Origin: Burkholderiales bacterium
GTDB lineage: Bacteria > Pseudomonadota > Gammaproteobacteria > Burkholderiales > Burkholderiaceae_C
Assembly (NCBI GenBank): GCA_003241965.1
Contig: QBMB01000014.1
Location: 1-48,321, forward strand
DNA length: 48,321 nucleotides
Direction of reading: 5' to 3'
The translations under genes were made by a program, and so were the position numbers. Numbering within the stretch: the first letter of the stretch is position 1; each line of letters opens with the position of its first letter. The notes beneath the pieces were generated by a model, which worked only from the letters and a program-made list of their open reading frames with translations, was not told the DNA's origin and did not search any database. This document shows, piece by piece, positions 1 through 7,881 of the stretch.

Positions 1-53
1 TCGCTGCCCCCCGAGGGGGCTGATCCGCCTTGGGGCGGCCCGGCGGCGGATCT
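1..53 (+). repeat. Intergenic hairpin element, copy A
   Basis: A constant part, TGCCCCCCGAGGGGGCT (5-21), is followed by an arm GATCCGCC (22-29), a constant 15-nt loop TTGGGGCGGCCCGGC (30-44) and the matching arm GGCGGATC (45-52). The same two constant parts occur at 3207-3256 around a different, also self-complementary arm. It lies upstream of the malonate operon and may be a repeat or a terminator-like hairpin. Whether it is mobile cannot be told from two copies. Confidence 0.75.
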
Positions 54-79
54 GTTCACCTTTCGTCGGCAGCAAGGGT

Positions 80-109
80 AAATCCCCGGTGCGCACGACC
101 GGGGATTTT
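80..109 (+). terminator. Hairpin terminator of the upstream gene
   Basis: AAATCCCCGGT (80-90) pairs perfectly with ACCGGGGATTT (98-108) around a 7-nt loop and runs into four T. The gene it would end lies outside the window. It insulates the following regulator gene from upstream transcription. Confidence 0.6.
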
Positions 110-120
110 CTAAGATCGGC

Positions 121-140
121 CGTAATTACCGGTGATTACG
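121..140. promoter_or_regulatory. Candidate operator of the GntR regulator
   Basis: A 20-bp near-perfect palindrome, CGTAATTACCGGTGATTACG, with 9 of 10 positions matching in each arm. It ends 15 bp before the ATG of the GntR-family gene at 156. GntR/FCD regulators bind such palindromes, often in their own promoter, so autoregulation is inferred. The GTG at 132 would lie inside the operator, which favours the ATG at 156. Confidence 0.6.
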
Positions 141-155
141 AGAAACCAACATCCC

Positions 156-824
156 ATGCGACTGGTCCTCAACTCCCTGCACGACGAAGTGGCCGCCAAG
201 CTGCGCGAGCGCATTTTCGACGGCGTGCTGGCGCCTGGCAGCTTCATCGACGAGCTGGTGCTCTGCGGAGAGTGGGCGATCTCGCGCACGCCGCTGCGCG
301 AAGCGCTGAAAGTGCTGGCCGCCGAGGGCCTGGTGCGCCACGAGCCGCGCCGCGGGTGTTTCGTCAACCAGATCACCGAGCGCGACCTGGACGAAATCTT
401 TCCCGTCATTGCGCTGCTCGAAGGCCGTTGTGCATTCGAGGCCGCGAGCAAGGCCACCGACGCCGACCTGGTGGCGCTGGAGCAGATGCACGACCGCTTG
501 AACCGCTGTGCCAAGGCGCGGCGCATCAACGACTACTACCAGGCCAACTTCGCCATCCACGAAGCCATCATCACCCTGGCCAACAACCCTTGGTTGGCCC
601 AGGTGATCGGTGACCTGCGCAAGATCGTCAAGCTCGCGCGCCTGCAGCAGCTGCACGCGCCGGGCCGGCTGGCCCAGAGCCTGTCCGAACACATGGCGGT
701 GTTCGCCGCGATCAAGGCGCGCGACGCCGAAGGCGCGGAAGCCGCCATGCGCACCCACCTCACGCGCCAGCGCGTGGCCTTGCGCGAACTCGCGCGCAGC
801 AACACGTCGAGGATCACCGCATGA
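156..824 (+). CDS. GntR-family regulator, FCD subfamily (MatR-like)
   Basis: A 222-residue regulator. The N-terminal winged helix (about residues 5-75) has the typical recognition region ISRTPLREAL followed by LAAEGLVRHEPRRGCFV. The rest is an all-helical FCD ligand domain with family histidines, for example in FAIHEAI and SEHMAVF. FCD regulators bind organic acids and usually repress the adjacent catabolic operon; with malonate genes directly downstream, malonate or a derivative is the inferred effector. The ATG at 156 was chosen over the GTG at 132, which lies in the putative operator. Its stop overlaps the start of the decarboxylase gene (ATGA), so the two are likely translated together. 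Confidence 0.85.
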   Translation: MRLVLNSLHDEVAAKLRERIFDGVLAPGSFIDELVLCGEWAISRTPLREALKVLAAEGLVRHEPRRGCFVNQITERDLDEIFPVIALLEGRCAFEAASKATDADLVALEQMHDRLNRCAKARRINDYYQANFAIHEAIITLANNPWLAQVIGDLRKIVKLARLQQLHAPGRLAQSLSEHMAVFAAIKARDAEGAEAAMRTHLTRQRVALRELARSNTSRITA

Positions 825-2149
825 ACACCGCAGATTGGTTGGAGAAGGGCGCCTCACTGCTGCGCCCCGGCGCCAAGGCCGGTGTGCGTTCCACCCAGGA
901 GCGGCTCAAGGGTGCGCTGCGCCACGACGAAGAGGCGATGTCGCCGCGCCAGTTGCGCCGCCTGCTGGAGCAACTCAAGGGCATCGTCGATCCGCTGCTC
1001 AGCGAGGTGGAAGGCGGCAGCCGCGCGCAGGCCCTCATGGTCTGGTACGCCCAGGCCACGCCACCCGAACGCAAGGACCTGTGGCTGCTCATGAGCGAGC
1101 AGTTCGTGGCCGATGCCGAGCAGATCAAGGCCGCCCAGACCCAGTTTGCCGCCGCGGTGGGCACGCCCGACGAGGCCGCGGCCGAGGTGCTGTACCGCCG
1201 CGCCACGGTGTCGCCGCGCCGGCGCATCCTGCAGCGCTTCAGCGCGCACCCCGAAGGCATCCGCTTCCTGGTCGACCTGCGCGCCGAGATGCAGTCCCAC
1301 CTCAAGGGCGACAAGCGTCTGCTCGCGCTCGACGTGGAGATGGAGTACATGTTCTCCACCTGGTTCGACGTGGGCTTCCTGGAGCTGCGCCGCATCAGCT
1401 GGGATTCGCCCGCCTCGCTGGTGGAAAAACTCATCAAGTACGAGGCGGTGCACGACATCCGCAGCTGGGCCGATGTGAAGAACCGGCTCGATGGTGACCG
1501 GCGCTGCTACGGCTTCTTCCACCCGCGCCTGCCCGGAGAGCCGCTGATCTTCGTGGAGGTCGCGCTCATGAACGAGATCGCCGGATGCATCACGCCGCTG
1601 CTGGACGAGGAGGCTGCTGCGGTGGACATTGCCAAGGCCAACACGGCGATCTTCTATTCGATCAGCAACACCCAGAACGGCCTGCGCGGCGTGAGCTTTG
1701 GCGACTCGCTCATCAAGCGCGTGGTGGAGACGCTGCACCAGGAGTTTCCCAAGCTCAAGGTGTTCGTGACGCTCTCGCCCATACCGGGTCTGCGCGCCTG
1801 GCTGCACAAGAATGCGCCGGCTGAGTTGCTCAAGAGCTGGGAGAACCTGGAACAGCTCACCGAGGGCGCGCCCGAGCGCAAGACCCTGCTGGGCTGGGCC
1901 GCGCGCTACCTGGGCAAGGAAATGCAGGGCGGCAAGCCGCTGGACCCGGTGGCGCGGTTTCATCTGGGCAACGGCGCCCGCGTGGAGCGCCTGAACTGGG
2001 CGGGCGATCCGTCCAACAAGGGCGGCAAACAGTCGTACGGCCTGATGGTCAATTACCTCTACGACCTCAAACGCCTGGAGAAACACCGCGCCTGGCTGGC
2101 GCAGGGAAAGATCCCGATAGCCGCAGCGATTGAAGACCTGTACCTTTGA
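821..2149 (+). CDS. matA: Malonyl-CoA decarboxylase
   Basis: A 442-residue protein of the malonyl-CoA decarboxylase family, which converts malonyl-CoA to acetyl-CoA and CO2. Visible hallmarks are the helical N-terminal half, the acetyltransferase-like segment with YSISNTQNGLRGVSFGDSLI containing the conserved serine, TLSPIPGLRAWL, and RFHLGNGARVE near residue 381, where the family's catalytic histidine sits. The length fits bacterial members. It overlaps the regulator gene by 4 nt. With the malonyl-CoA synthetase at 4071 it completes the two-step route from malonate to acetyl-CoA. The symbol follows the Rhizobium mat operon. Confidence 0.92.
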   Translation: MNTADWLEKGASLLRPGAKAGVRSTQERLKGALRHDEEAMSPRQLRRLLEQLKGIVDPLLSEVEGGSRAQALMVWYAQATPPERKDLWLLMSEQFVADAEQIKAAQTQFAAAVGTPDEAAAEVLYRRATVSPRRRILQRFSAHPEGIRFLVDLRAEMQSHLKGDKRLLALDVEMEYMFSTWFDVGFLELRRISWDSPASLVEKLIKYEAVHDIRSWADVKNRLDGDRRCYGFFHPRLPGEPLIFVEVALMNEIAGCITPLLDEEAAAVDIAKANTAIFYSISNTQNGLRGVSFGDSLIKRVVETLHQEFPKLKVFVTLSPIPGLRAWLHKNAPAELLKSWENLEQLTEGAPERKTLLGWAARYLGKEMQGGKPLDPVARFHLGNGARVERLNWAGDPSNKGGKQSYGLMVNYLYDLKRLEKHRAWLAQGKIPIAAAIEDLYL

Positions 2150-2183
2150 CGCTGCTTTTTCATCACCACAGGAGACAAAAAAC

Positions 2184-3170
2184 ATGACAGATCGCTTCAA
2201 CCGCAGAGACATCCTGCGCACGGCTGTTGCCGGCGCCGCCGTCCTCAGTGCCGGGGCCTACGCCCAGTCCACCTGGCCCACCAAGCCGGTGACGATGATC
2301 GTGCCGTTCCCGGCCGGCGGCGGCACCGATGCGTTTGCCCGTCCCATGGCCGCGCAGTTCACGCGCCTCTCCGGCAAGAGCCTGATCATCGACAACCGCG
2401 GTGGCGCTGGCGGCACGCTGGGCGCCGGCATCGCGGCCAAGGCCGTGCCCGATGGTTACACCCTGTTCATGGGTGCCGTGCACCACACCATCGCCCCCAG
2501 CATGTACCCCAAGCTGGACTACAACATCGAGACCGACCTGGTCCCGCTGATCCTGGTGGCCAGCGTGCCGCAGGTGCTGGTGGTCAACCCCAAGAACATC
2601 CCGGGCGCGGGTTTCAAGGAATTCCTCGCGCAGGTCAAGGCCAACCCCGGCAAGCTCAACTACGGCTCGGCCGGCGGCGGCACCTCGCACCACCTCGCGG
2701 GTGAGCTGTTCAAGCAGCAGTCCAGCACCTTCATCACCCACATTCCCTACCGTGGCGCCGGTCCGGCGCTCAACGACCTGATCGCAGGGCAAGTGGACAT
2801 GATGTTTGATGGCCTGGGTTCATCGGCCACGCACATCAAGGGCGGGCGCATCAAGGCGCTGATGGTCTCCGGCAACAAGCGCAACGCGGCTTTCCCCGAT
2901 GTGCCTTGCGCCGCCGAGCTCGGCTTGCCCGAGTACAACGTGACCACCTGGTACGGCGTGTGGGCGCCCAAGGGCACGCCCGCTGATGCGCAGGCCCGCG
3001 CCACCGAAGAGATTCGCAAGGCGGTGAGCACGGACGAAGCCAAGGCTGTCTGGGCCAACCAGGGCGCCGAGTTCGCCAACGTCAGCGGCCCGCAGTTCGA
3101 CGCCTTTGTCAAAGGTGAGATCCGCAAGTGGGCGCAGGTGGTCAAGGCCTCCGGCGCCAAGCTGGACTGA
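2184..3170 (+). CDS. Bug/TctC-type periplasmic solute-binding protein
   Basis: A 328-residue extracytoplasmic binding protein of the Bug (tripartite tricarboxylate transporter receptor) family. The N-terminus NRRDILRTAVAG is a twin-arginine-like signal ending near AYAQS. The mature part shows the Bug signatures PVTMIVPFPAGGGTDAFAR and NRGGAGGTLGAGIAAKAVPDGYT. The ATG at 2184 has GGAG at 2171. It occupies the place where mat operons usually carry the malonate carrier, so malonate or a related dicarboxylate is the likely ligand (inference). No TctA or TctB membrane partner is present, as is common for Burkholderiales Bug proteins. Confidence 0.88.
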   Translation: MTDRFNRRDILRTAVAGAAVLSAGAYAQSTWPTKPVTMIVPFPAGGGTDAFARPMAAQFTRLSGKSLIIDNRGGAGGTLGAGIAAKAVPDGYTLFMGAVHHTIAPSMYPKLDYNIETDLVPLILVASVPQVLVVNPKNIPGAGFKEFLAQVKANPGKLNYGSAGGGTSHHLAGELFKQQSSTFITHIPYRGAGPALNDLIAGQVDMMFDGLGSSATHIKGGRIKALMVSGNKRNAAFPDVPCAAELGLPEYNVTTWYGVWAPKGTPADAQARATEEIRKAVSTDEAKAVWANQGAEFANVSGPQFDAFVKGEIRKWAQVVKASGAKLD

Positions 3171-3206
3171 ACATGACCCCCACGCTTGTCACTGCGTGTA
3201 CTGCGT

Positions 3207-3256
3207 TGCCCCCCGAGGGGGCTGGGCCTGCCTTGGGGCGGCCCGGCGGCAGGCCC
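3207..3256 (+). repeat. Intergenic hairpin element, copy B
   Basis: Same architecture as the element at 1-53: TGCCCCCCGAGGGGGCT, then arm GGGCCTGCC (3224-3232), the constant loop TTGGGGCGGCCCGGC (3233-3247) and arm GGCAGGCCC (3248-3256). The arms differ from copy A but remain perfectly complementary. It sits inside the operon, 8 nt before the start codon of the crotonase gene, where an RNA hairpin could affect termination or ribosome access. Confidence 0.75.
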
Positions 3257-3264
3257 TCGCTTCC

Positions 3265-4026
3265 ATGACGGGCCACGTTCGTGTGGCGATCGAAGGCCCT
3301 CTGGCCTGGGTGACCCTGTCGCATGCGGGCAAGTTCAACGCCATGTCGCGCGCGATGTGGCGTGAACTCAAGTCGGTGTTTGTTGATTTGCAAATCCGAC
3401 AAGACGTGCGCTGCGTGGTCGTGGTGGGTGAGGGCGGTCATTTCTGTGCCGGTGGCGACATCGCCGAGTACCCCGACTTCCGCTTTGATGAAGCCGCCTT
3501 GCGCGACTTCCACGAAGGTGATGTGTGGGGTGGCCTGGGCGCCATGCTGGCGTGTGATCTGCCGCTGCTCGCACAGATCGAAGGCAACTGCATGGGCGCG
3601 GGGGTGGAGATTGCGAGCTGTTGCGACATCCGCGTGGCGTCTGCCCATGCGCGCTTCGGTGCGCCCATCGCCCGGCTGGGTTTTCCCATGGCGCCGCGCG
3701 AGGCCGCGCTGGTGGCCCGCGAGGCCGGTGTGGCCACCGCGCGCGAAATTCTGCTGGAAGCAGCCGTGTTCGACGCGGCCGAGATGAAGGCGCGTGGCTT
3801 CCTGAACACCGTGCTGCCCGACGGCACGCTCACCACCGCCGTGCTGGCGCGCGCCCAGCGCATCAGCGCGCTCTCACCGCAAGCCGCACGGCTGAACAAA
3901 CAGGCCTTGCGCGCCACGCAGGGCCCGATGCCTGCCACCCACGAGGGTGCTTACCGCTACGCCGACAGCGCCGAACACCGCGAAGGCATCGCCGCGTTCA
4001 TCGCCAAGCGGGCGCCGGTTTTTTGA
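3265..4026 (+). CDS. Enoyl-CoA hydratase/isomerase (crotonase) family protein
   Basis: A 253-residue crotonase-fold enzyme. The oxyanion-hole segments are visible as VVVGEGGHFCAGGDIAEYP and EGNCMGAGVEIASCCDIRVA, followed by FGAPIARLGFPMAP. The exact CoA ester substrate cannot be read from the sequence. Its position between the binding protein and malonyl-CoA synthetase suggests a role in handling a malonate-derived or related acyl-CoA. No clear ribosome site precedes the ATG, because the hairpin repeat at 3207-3256 occupies the upstream region. The ATG at 3265 is the first that leaves an intact family N-terminus (HVRVAIEGPLAWVTL). Confidence 0.82.
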   Translation: MTGHVRVAIEGPLAWVTLSHAGKFNAMSRAMWRELKSVFVDLQIRQDVRCVVVVGEGGHFCAGGDIAEYPDFRFDEAALRDFHEGDVWGGLGAMLACDLPLLAQIEGNCMGAGVEIASCCDIRVASAHARFGAPIARLGFPMAPREAALVAREAGVATAREILLEAAVFDAAEMKARGFLNTVLPDGTLTTAVLARAQRISALSPQAARLNKQALRATQGPMPATHEGAYRYADSAEHREGIAAFIAKRAPVF

Positions 4027-4070
4027 CGGACCTTCTGATTTTTTTGTCACACCACTTTGCTGACCAGAAC

Positions 4071-5612
4071 ATGGACAACCAGAACCTCTTTGCTGCCCTG
4101 CGCGCGGCCTTTCCGCAGGACCTCGACCGCGTGGCGATCGAGACCGACAACGACCTGAGCTACTCCTGGCGCGACCTCGACCGCGCCTCGGCCATGGTGG
4201 CCAACCTGCTGGATTCGCTCGCGCTGCCGCCCGAGTCGCGCGTGGCGGTGCAGGTGGAAAAATCGGTCGAAGCGCTGGTGCTGTACCTGGCCACGCTGCG
4301 CGCGGGCCATGTGTTCCTGCCGCTCAACACCGCTTACCAGAGCGCGGAGATCGAGTACTTCATCGGCAACGCCGAGCCCGCCGTGGTGGTGTGCAGCCCG
4401 GGCCAGTTCGGCTGGGTCAGCAAGATCGCCTTCACCGCTGGCACGCGCCATGTGTTCACGCTGGGCGACGACCGCACCGGCAGTTTGCTGGAGCGCGCCG
4501 CCCACATGAGCGACCGGCACGCGCCGGCCGTGCGCCGCGACGACGACCTCGCAGCGATCCTTTACACCAGCGGCACCACCGGCCGCAGCAAGGGCGCCAT
4601 GCTCACGCACGGCAACCTGCGCAGCAACGCCGAGGTGCTCAAGACCTACTGGGGCTGGCGTCCCGACGACGTGTTGATCCACGCCCTGCCCATCTTCCAC
4701 GTGCACGGTCTGTTCGTGGCCATCCACGGCGCACTGATCAACGGCAGCAAGATGTTCTGGATGTCGAAGTTCGACCCCAAGCTGGCGATCCGGAGGTTCT
4801 CAGAAGCCACGGTATTCATGGGCGTGCCCACGCTCTACACCCGCATGCTGGCCGAGCCCTCGCTCACCGCGCAGCAGGCGGCGCACATGCGGCTCTTCAT
4901 CTCGGGCTCGGCGCCGCTGTTGATCGAGACCTTCAACGACTGGCAGACCCGCACCGGTCACACCATCCTGGAGCGCTACGGCATGAGCGAGACCGCCATG
5001 CTGACCTCCAACCCCTGCAGTGCCGACGCGCGCCATGGCGGCGCCACCGAGCGGCGCGGCAGCACGGTGGGTTTCCCGCTACCTGGCGTGGATCTGCGTG
5101 TGATGGGCGACGACGGCAACCTGGTGCAGCCGGGTGAGATCGGCGGCATCCAGGTGCGCGGCCCCAACATTTTCAAGGGCTACTGGCGCATGCCGGAGAA
5201 GACGGCCGAGGAGTTCACCGCCGATGGTTTTTTCAAGACCGGTGACGTGGGCCGCGTCGATGAGCGCGGCTATGTGCACATCGTGGGCCGCAGCAAGGAC
5301 CTGATCATTTCGGGTGGCTACAACGTGTACCCGGCCGAGATCGAGGGCTACATCAACGAGATGCCGGGTGTGGCCGAGAGCGCGGTGATCGGTGTGCCGC
5401 ATCCGGACTTTGGTGAGGTGGGCGTGGCCGTGCTGATCGCCCGGCCGGGTGCGCAGGTGGACGCAGCCCAGGTGCTGGCTTCGCTCAAGTCGCGGTTGGC
5501 CAACTTCAAGATTCCGAAGCGGTGTTTTGTGGTGGCTGAGTTGCCGCGGAACACGATGGGGAAGGTGCAGAAGAATTTGCTGCGCGATCTGCACAAGTCT
5601 TTGTTTGCGTAG
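4071..5612 (+). CDS. matB: Malonyl-CoA synthetase (acyl-CoA ligase)
   Basis: A 513-residue member of the ANL adenylating family. The ATP loop ILYTSGTTGRSKGAML, the hinge region TGDVGRVDERGYVHIVGRSK and the catalytic lysine segment LPRNTMGKVQKNLL are all intact. The segment TVFMGVPTLYTRML and the operon partner malonyl-CoA decarboxylase point to MatB, which makes malonyl-CoA from malonate, ATP and CoA. Methylmalonate is a known alternative substrate in this family. It follows the crotonase gene by 44 nt and is the last gene of the operon. Confidence 0.88.
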   Translation: MDNQNLFAALRAAFPQDLDRVAIETDNDLSYSWRDLDRASAMVANLLDSLALPPESRVAVQVEKSVEALVLYLATLRAGHVFLPLNTAYQSAEIEYFIGNAEPAVVVCSPGQFGWVSKIAFTAGTRHVFTLGDDRTGSLLERAAHMSDRHAPAVRRDDDLAAILYTSGTTGRSKGAMLTHGNLRSNAEVLKTYWGWRPDDVLIHALPIFHVHGLFVAIHGALINGSKMFWMSKFDPKLAIRRFSEATVFMGVPTLYTRMLAEPSLTAQQAAHMRLFISGSAPLLIETFNDWQTRTGHTILERYGMSETAMLTSNPCSADARHGGATERRGSTVGFPLPGVDLRVMGDDGNLVQPGEIGGIQVRGPNIFKGYWRMPEKTAEEFTADGFFKTGDVGRVDERGYVHIVGRSKDLIISGGYNVYPAEIEGYINEMPGVAESAVIGVPHPDFGEVGVAVLIARPGAQVDAAQVLASLKSRLANFKIPKRCFVVAELPRNTMGKVQKNLLRDLHKSLFA

Positions 5613-5632
5613 ATCTTGTTTTGGGTTGCTCC

Positions 5633-5738
5633 GGTCATCGGCGACCGGGGCGTCCGGCTCCGCGGCTGTCCCCCGAGGCGGCTGCGCCGCCTCTCCTCCT
5701 TGATGCCGCTGCGCCGGACGCCCCGGTCGCCGATGACC
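5633..5738 (+). repeat. Large hairpin element 1: 54-nt core in a 26-bp perfect stem
   Basis: Positions 5633-5658 and 5713-5738 are perfect reverse complements over 26 bp (beginning GGTCATCGGCGACC). They enclose a 54-nt core (5659-5712) that starts TCCGCGGCTGTCCCCC and ends TTGATGCCGCTGC. The core has its own hairpin, GAGGCGGC/GCCGCCTC. A core of the same length lies in reverse orientation at 5819-5872, inside a different stem. Confidence 0.85.
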
Positions 5739-5794
5739 TCATTGGAGTGCGAACAGTTGGTGCCCGCAGAGGCCGACGTGCAAAGGTGCAGGCA

Positions 5795-5896
5795 GCTCGC
5801 GGGCGTGGCTTGTTCTGCGCAGCGGCATCAAGGAGGAGGGACGGCGAAGCCGGCCCGGGGGACAGCCGCGGAGCAGAGCAAGCCACGTCCGCGAGC
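5795..5896 (-). repeat. Large hairpin element 2: same core, different stem, inverted
   Basis: Positions 5795-5818 and 5873-5896 form a 24-bp stem with two positions that would be G-U pairs in RNA. The enclosed 54 nt (5819-5872) read on the minus strand match the core of element 1 at 49 of 54 positions without gaps. All five differences lie in the inner hairpin and one pair is compensatory. The stem sequence is unrelated to that of element 1. Confidence 0.85.
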
Positions 5897-5924
5897 CGAG
5901 GAAGCGCAGGCCATCAACCTCACG

Positions 5925-7291
5925 CTAGATGGAAACAAGGCCAGAAGAAGAGGCTTCCCTCTCCAGCCGTTTGAGCACCCGCCGACTCAACCAAACGCCG
6001 ATCAAACCAAACACCACCACCCCCAAGCCATACCCAGCCAGCACACCACGCGCGCCGAACCAGTGCGCGCCGATCCAGATGAAGGGAGCCACCCCCAGCG
6101 TGGCGCGGCCCCAGTTCAGGGCTGTTGAATAGAAGGCAAAGCCCAGGTTGTTGAACGCCGCGTTGGCCACGAAGAGTGCGCCGTTGAAGAAGAAGCTGCC
6201 CGCCACGAACACGCAGAAGAACACGATGAGTTCGCGCGCTTCGCCCTGTGCGCCAAAGGCCGTGGCGATGAAACCGCTGCCCAGGGCCAGCAGCAGCCAG
6301 ACCACCAGCACATAGACCAGCGTCACCTTCAGGCTGTCGCGCACGGTGCTGCGCAGACGATCAAAGCGGCGTGCACCGAGGTTCTGGCCCAGGATGGGGC
6401 CGACCGATCCCGAGAGCGCAAACAGGGCCACAAAGGCCACCGGGATCAGGCGCACGATGACTGCCCAGCCGGCCACAGCGTTGTCGCCAAACGGCGCGAT
6501 GGCGGCCGTGACGAATGCGTTGCCCACGGGCGTGGCCACCTGGGTGAGTACCGCCGGCACGCCGATGGCCAGGAAAGGGCGCAGCGTGTCGCGCAGCACC
6601 GCCATGCGGGGCCAGGCAAAGAGACCATGCACCCGCAGCAATGCGTGCAAGCCGATCACCACCATGGAGCAACGCGCGAGCACCGTGGCCACCGCAGCAC
6701 CGTCCAGCCCCCAGCCCAGACCCAGGATCAGCAGCGGGTCGAGCACGGCCGACACCGCACCGGCCCCCAGCGTCACATACATCGCCCGGCGTGCGTCGCC
6801 CACCGAGCGCAGCAGCGCCGCCAGGCACATGCCCAGGCCCAGCGGCACTGCCGAGGGCAGCACCCAGCGCGTGAAGCGCAGCGCCAGCGTGGCGGTGTCG
6901 CCCGTTGCGCCGAGCAGGCTGAGCAGCTGGGCCAGCCACGGGTAGACAGGGCCACCGCACCGCTCATGAACACCGCCATGAGCACCAGCGAAGCGCCTGC
7001 GATCACCTTGGCCTGATCACGCTCGCCACGCCCCAGCGCGCGCGAGGCCAGCGCCGTGGCCGCAATCGACAGGCCGATGGCCAGCGAGGTGAGGAAAAAC
7101 AGCAGCGTGCCCGCGTAACCCACCGCCGCCGCCAGCTCCTTCTGCCCGAGCTGTGCGATGTAGAAGAGGTTGAGCACATCCACAAAAAAAACCGCCGCCA
7201 GCCCGATGGAGCCGGTGGCGGTCATGCCGATGACGTGTTTGAGTGTGGAGCCGGTGACGAACGCCGGCGTGGCTGGGGATGAGGGCGGCAT
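5925..7291 (-). pseudogene. MATE-family multidrug/Na+ exporter, frameshifted
   Basis: The reading frame begins at 7291 (MPPSSPATPAF) and gives the first MATE helices (GSIGLAAVFFVDVLNLFYIA, ALASRALGRGE). It loses frame at about 6945-6946. In the next frame the family sequence resumes at once as YPWLAQLLSLLGATGDTA and runs to 5925, with MCLAALLRSVGDARRAMYV and GPILGQNLGARRFD. One missing base in the CTG-TC-TAC context explains the break. The joined product, about 455 residues with some 12 membrane helices, is normal for MATE proteins. It is either a recent pseudogene or a sequencing error; the lack of other damage favours a recent or technical event. Confidence 0.82.
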
Positions 7292-7322
7292 GGAGCGTGG
7301 GCGTGAATGCACGCCCACTCTA

Positions 7323-7345
7323 CACCGGGCCTCTCAGGCCCGGTG
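7323..7345 (-). terminator. Hairpin after the usp gene
   Basis: CACCGGGCCT (7323-7332) pairs perfectly with AGGCCCGGTG (7336-7345) around a 3-nt loop, just downstream of the minus-strand usp stop at 7359 and before the MATE start. There is no T run, so it may be a weak terminator or an RNA-stabilising hairpin. Confidence 0.45.
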
Positions 7346-7358
7346 ACCAGGGGTCAAG

Positions 7359-7802
7359 TTATCTCAAGACCAGCACAGGCGTGTGCGAATGCGTCAACAC
7401 TTGCTGCGTCTCACTGCCCAGCAAGAGACGCTTCAAGCCACGGCGGCCGTGCGAGGCCATCACGATCAGGTCGCACTTGTTGCGCTTGGCCGCGGCAATG
7501 ATGGCCTCGGCGATCAGGTCCGACTTCACGGTCACCGGCTTGACCTTCACCTCGCGCAGCTGCCCGGCCGATTTCACTGCGTTCACCACGGCCAGGGCCT
7601 CTTCGTTCCACTGGGCTTCGATGCGGGCGATCTCGGCGGCGGCCAGCGCCACGCCACCTTCAAAGTAGGTCTGCGGATAGCGCGGAATGACCTTCAGGGC
7701 CACGACCTCGGCGCCGGTGAGATCGGCCAGGTTGAGGGCGTGCTCCACGGCCATCTTGGAGAGTTTGGAGCCGTCGGTGGCCACCAGGATGCGCTTGTAC
7801 AT
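7359..7802 (-). CDS. Universal stress protein, UspA family
   Basis: A 147-residue single-domain Usp. The N-terminal strand YKRILVATDGSKLS and the ATP-binding motif VMASHGRRGLKRLLLGS followed by THSHTPVLVLR are intact, so it should belong to the ATP-binding UspA/UspFG-like class. AAGGAG lies 6 nt before the ATG at 7802. An FNR-type box at 7864-7877 lies at the right distance for activation (centre 41-42 bp from a start site near 7829). The divergent neighbour is the copper ATPase gene of the cbb3 oxidase, so a role during low-oxygen growth is likely. Confidence 0.9.
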   Translation of the reverse strand: MYKRILVATDGSKLSKMAVEHALNLADLTGAEVVALKVIPRYPQTYFEGGVALAAAEIARIEAQWNEEALAVVNAVKSAGQLREVKVKPVTVKSDLIAEAIIAAAKRNKCDLIVMASHGRRGLKRLLLGSETQQVLTHSHTPVLVLR

Positions 7803-7863
7803 GGGTTGCTCCTTCAAGTTTGTTGTTTGAACCCTCAGGGTAGCGCAGCCAGCCACCTTGTGG

Positions 7864-7877
7864 TTGACTTGGATCAA
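7864..7877. promoter_or_regulatory. FNR/ANR box between usp and ccoI
   Basis: TTGACTTGGATCAA matches the FNR consensus TTGAT-N4-ATCAA at 9 of 10 positions. The centre (7870.5) is 41.5 bp from position 7829 on the minus strand, leaving a short usp leader with a ribosome site. A start site the same distance to the right would fall near 7912, too close to the ccoI start codon to fit well. Confidence 0.7.
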
Positions 7878-7881
7878 GCCC

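Larger units (their letters stand above)
5613..5924. other. Gene-free stretch between converging genes
   Basis: 312 bp between matB (plus strand) and the MATE gene (minus strand). No credible coding sequence is seen; the open frames here are by-products of GC-rich inverted repeats. About two thirds of the stretch is taken up by the two large hairpin elements at 5633-5738 and 5795-5896, which are well placed to end transcription from both sides. Confidence 0.75.
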
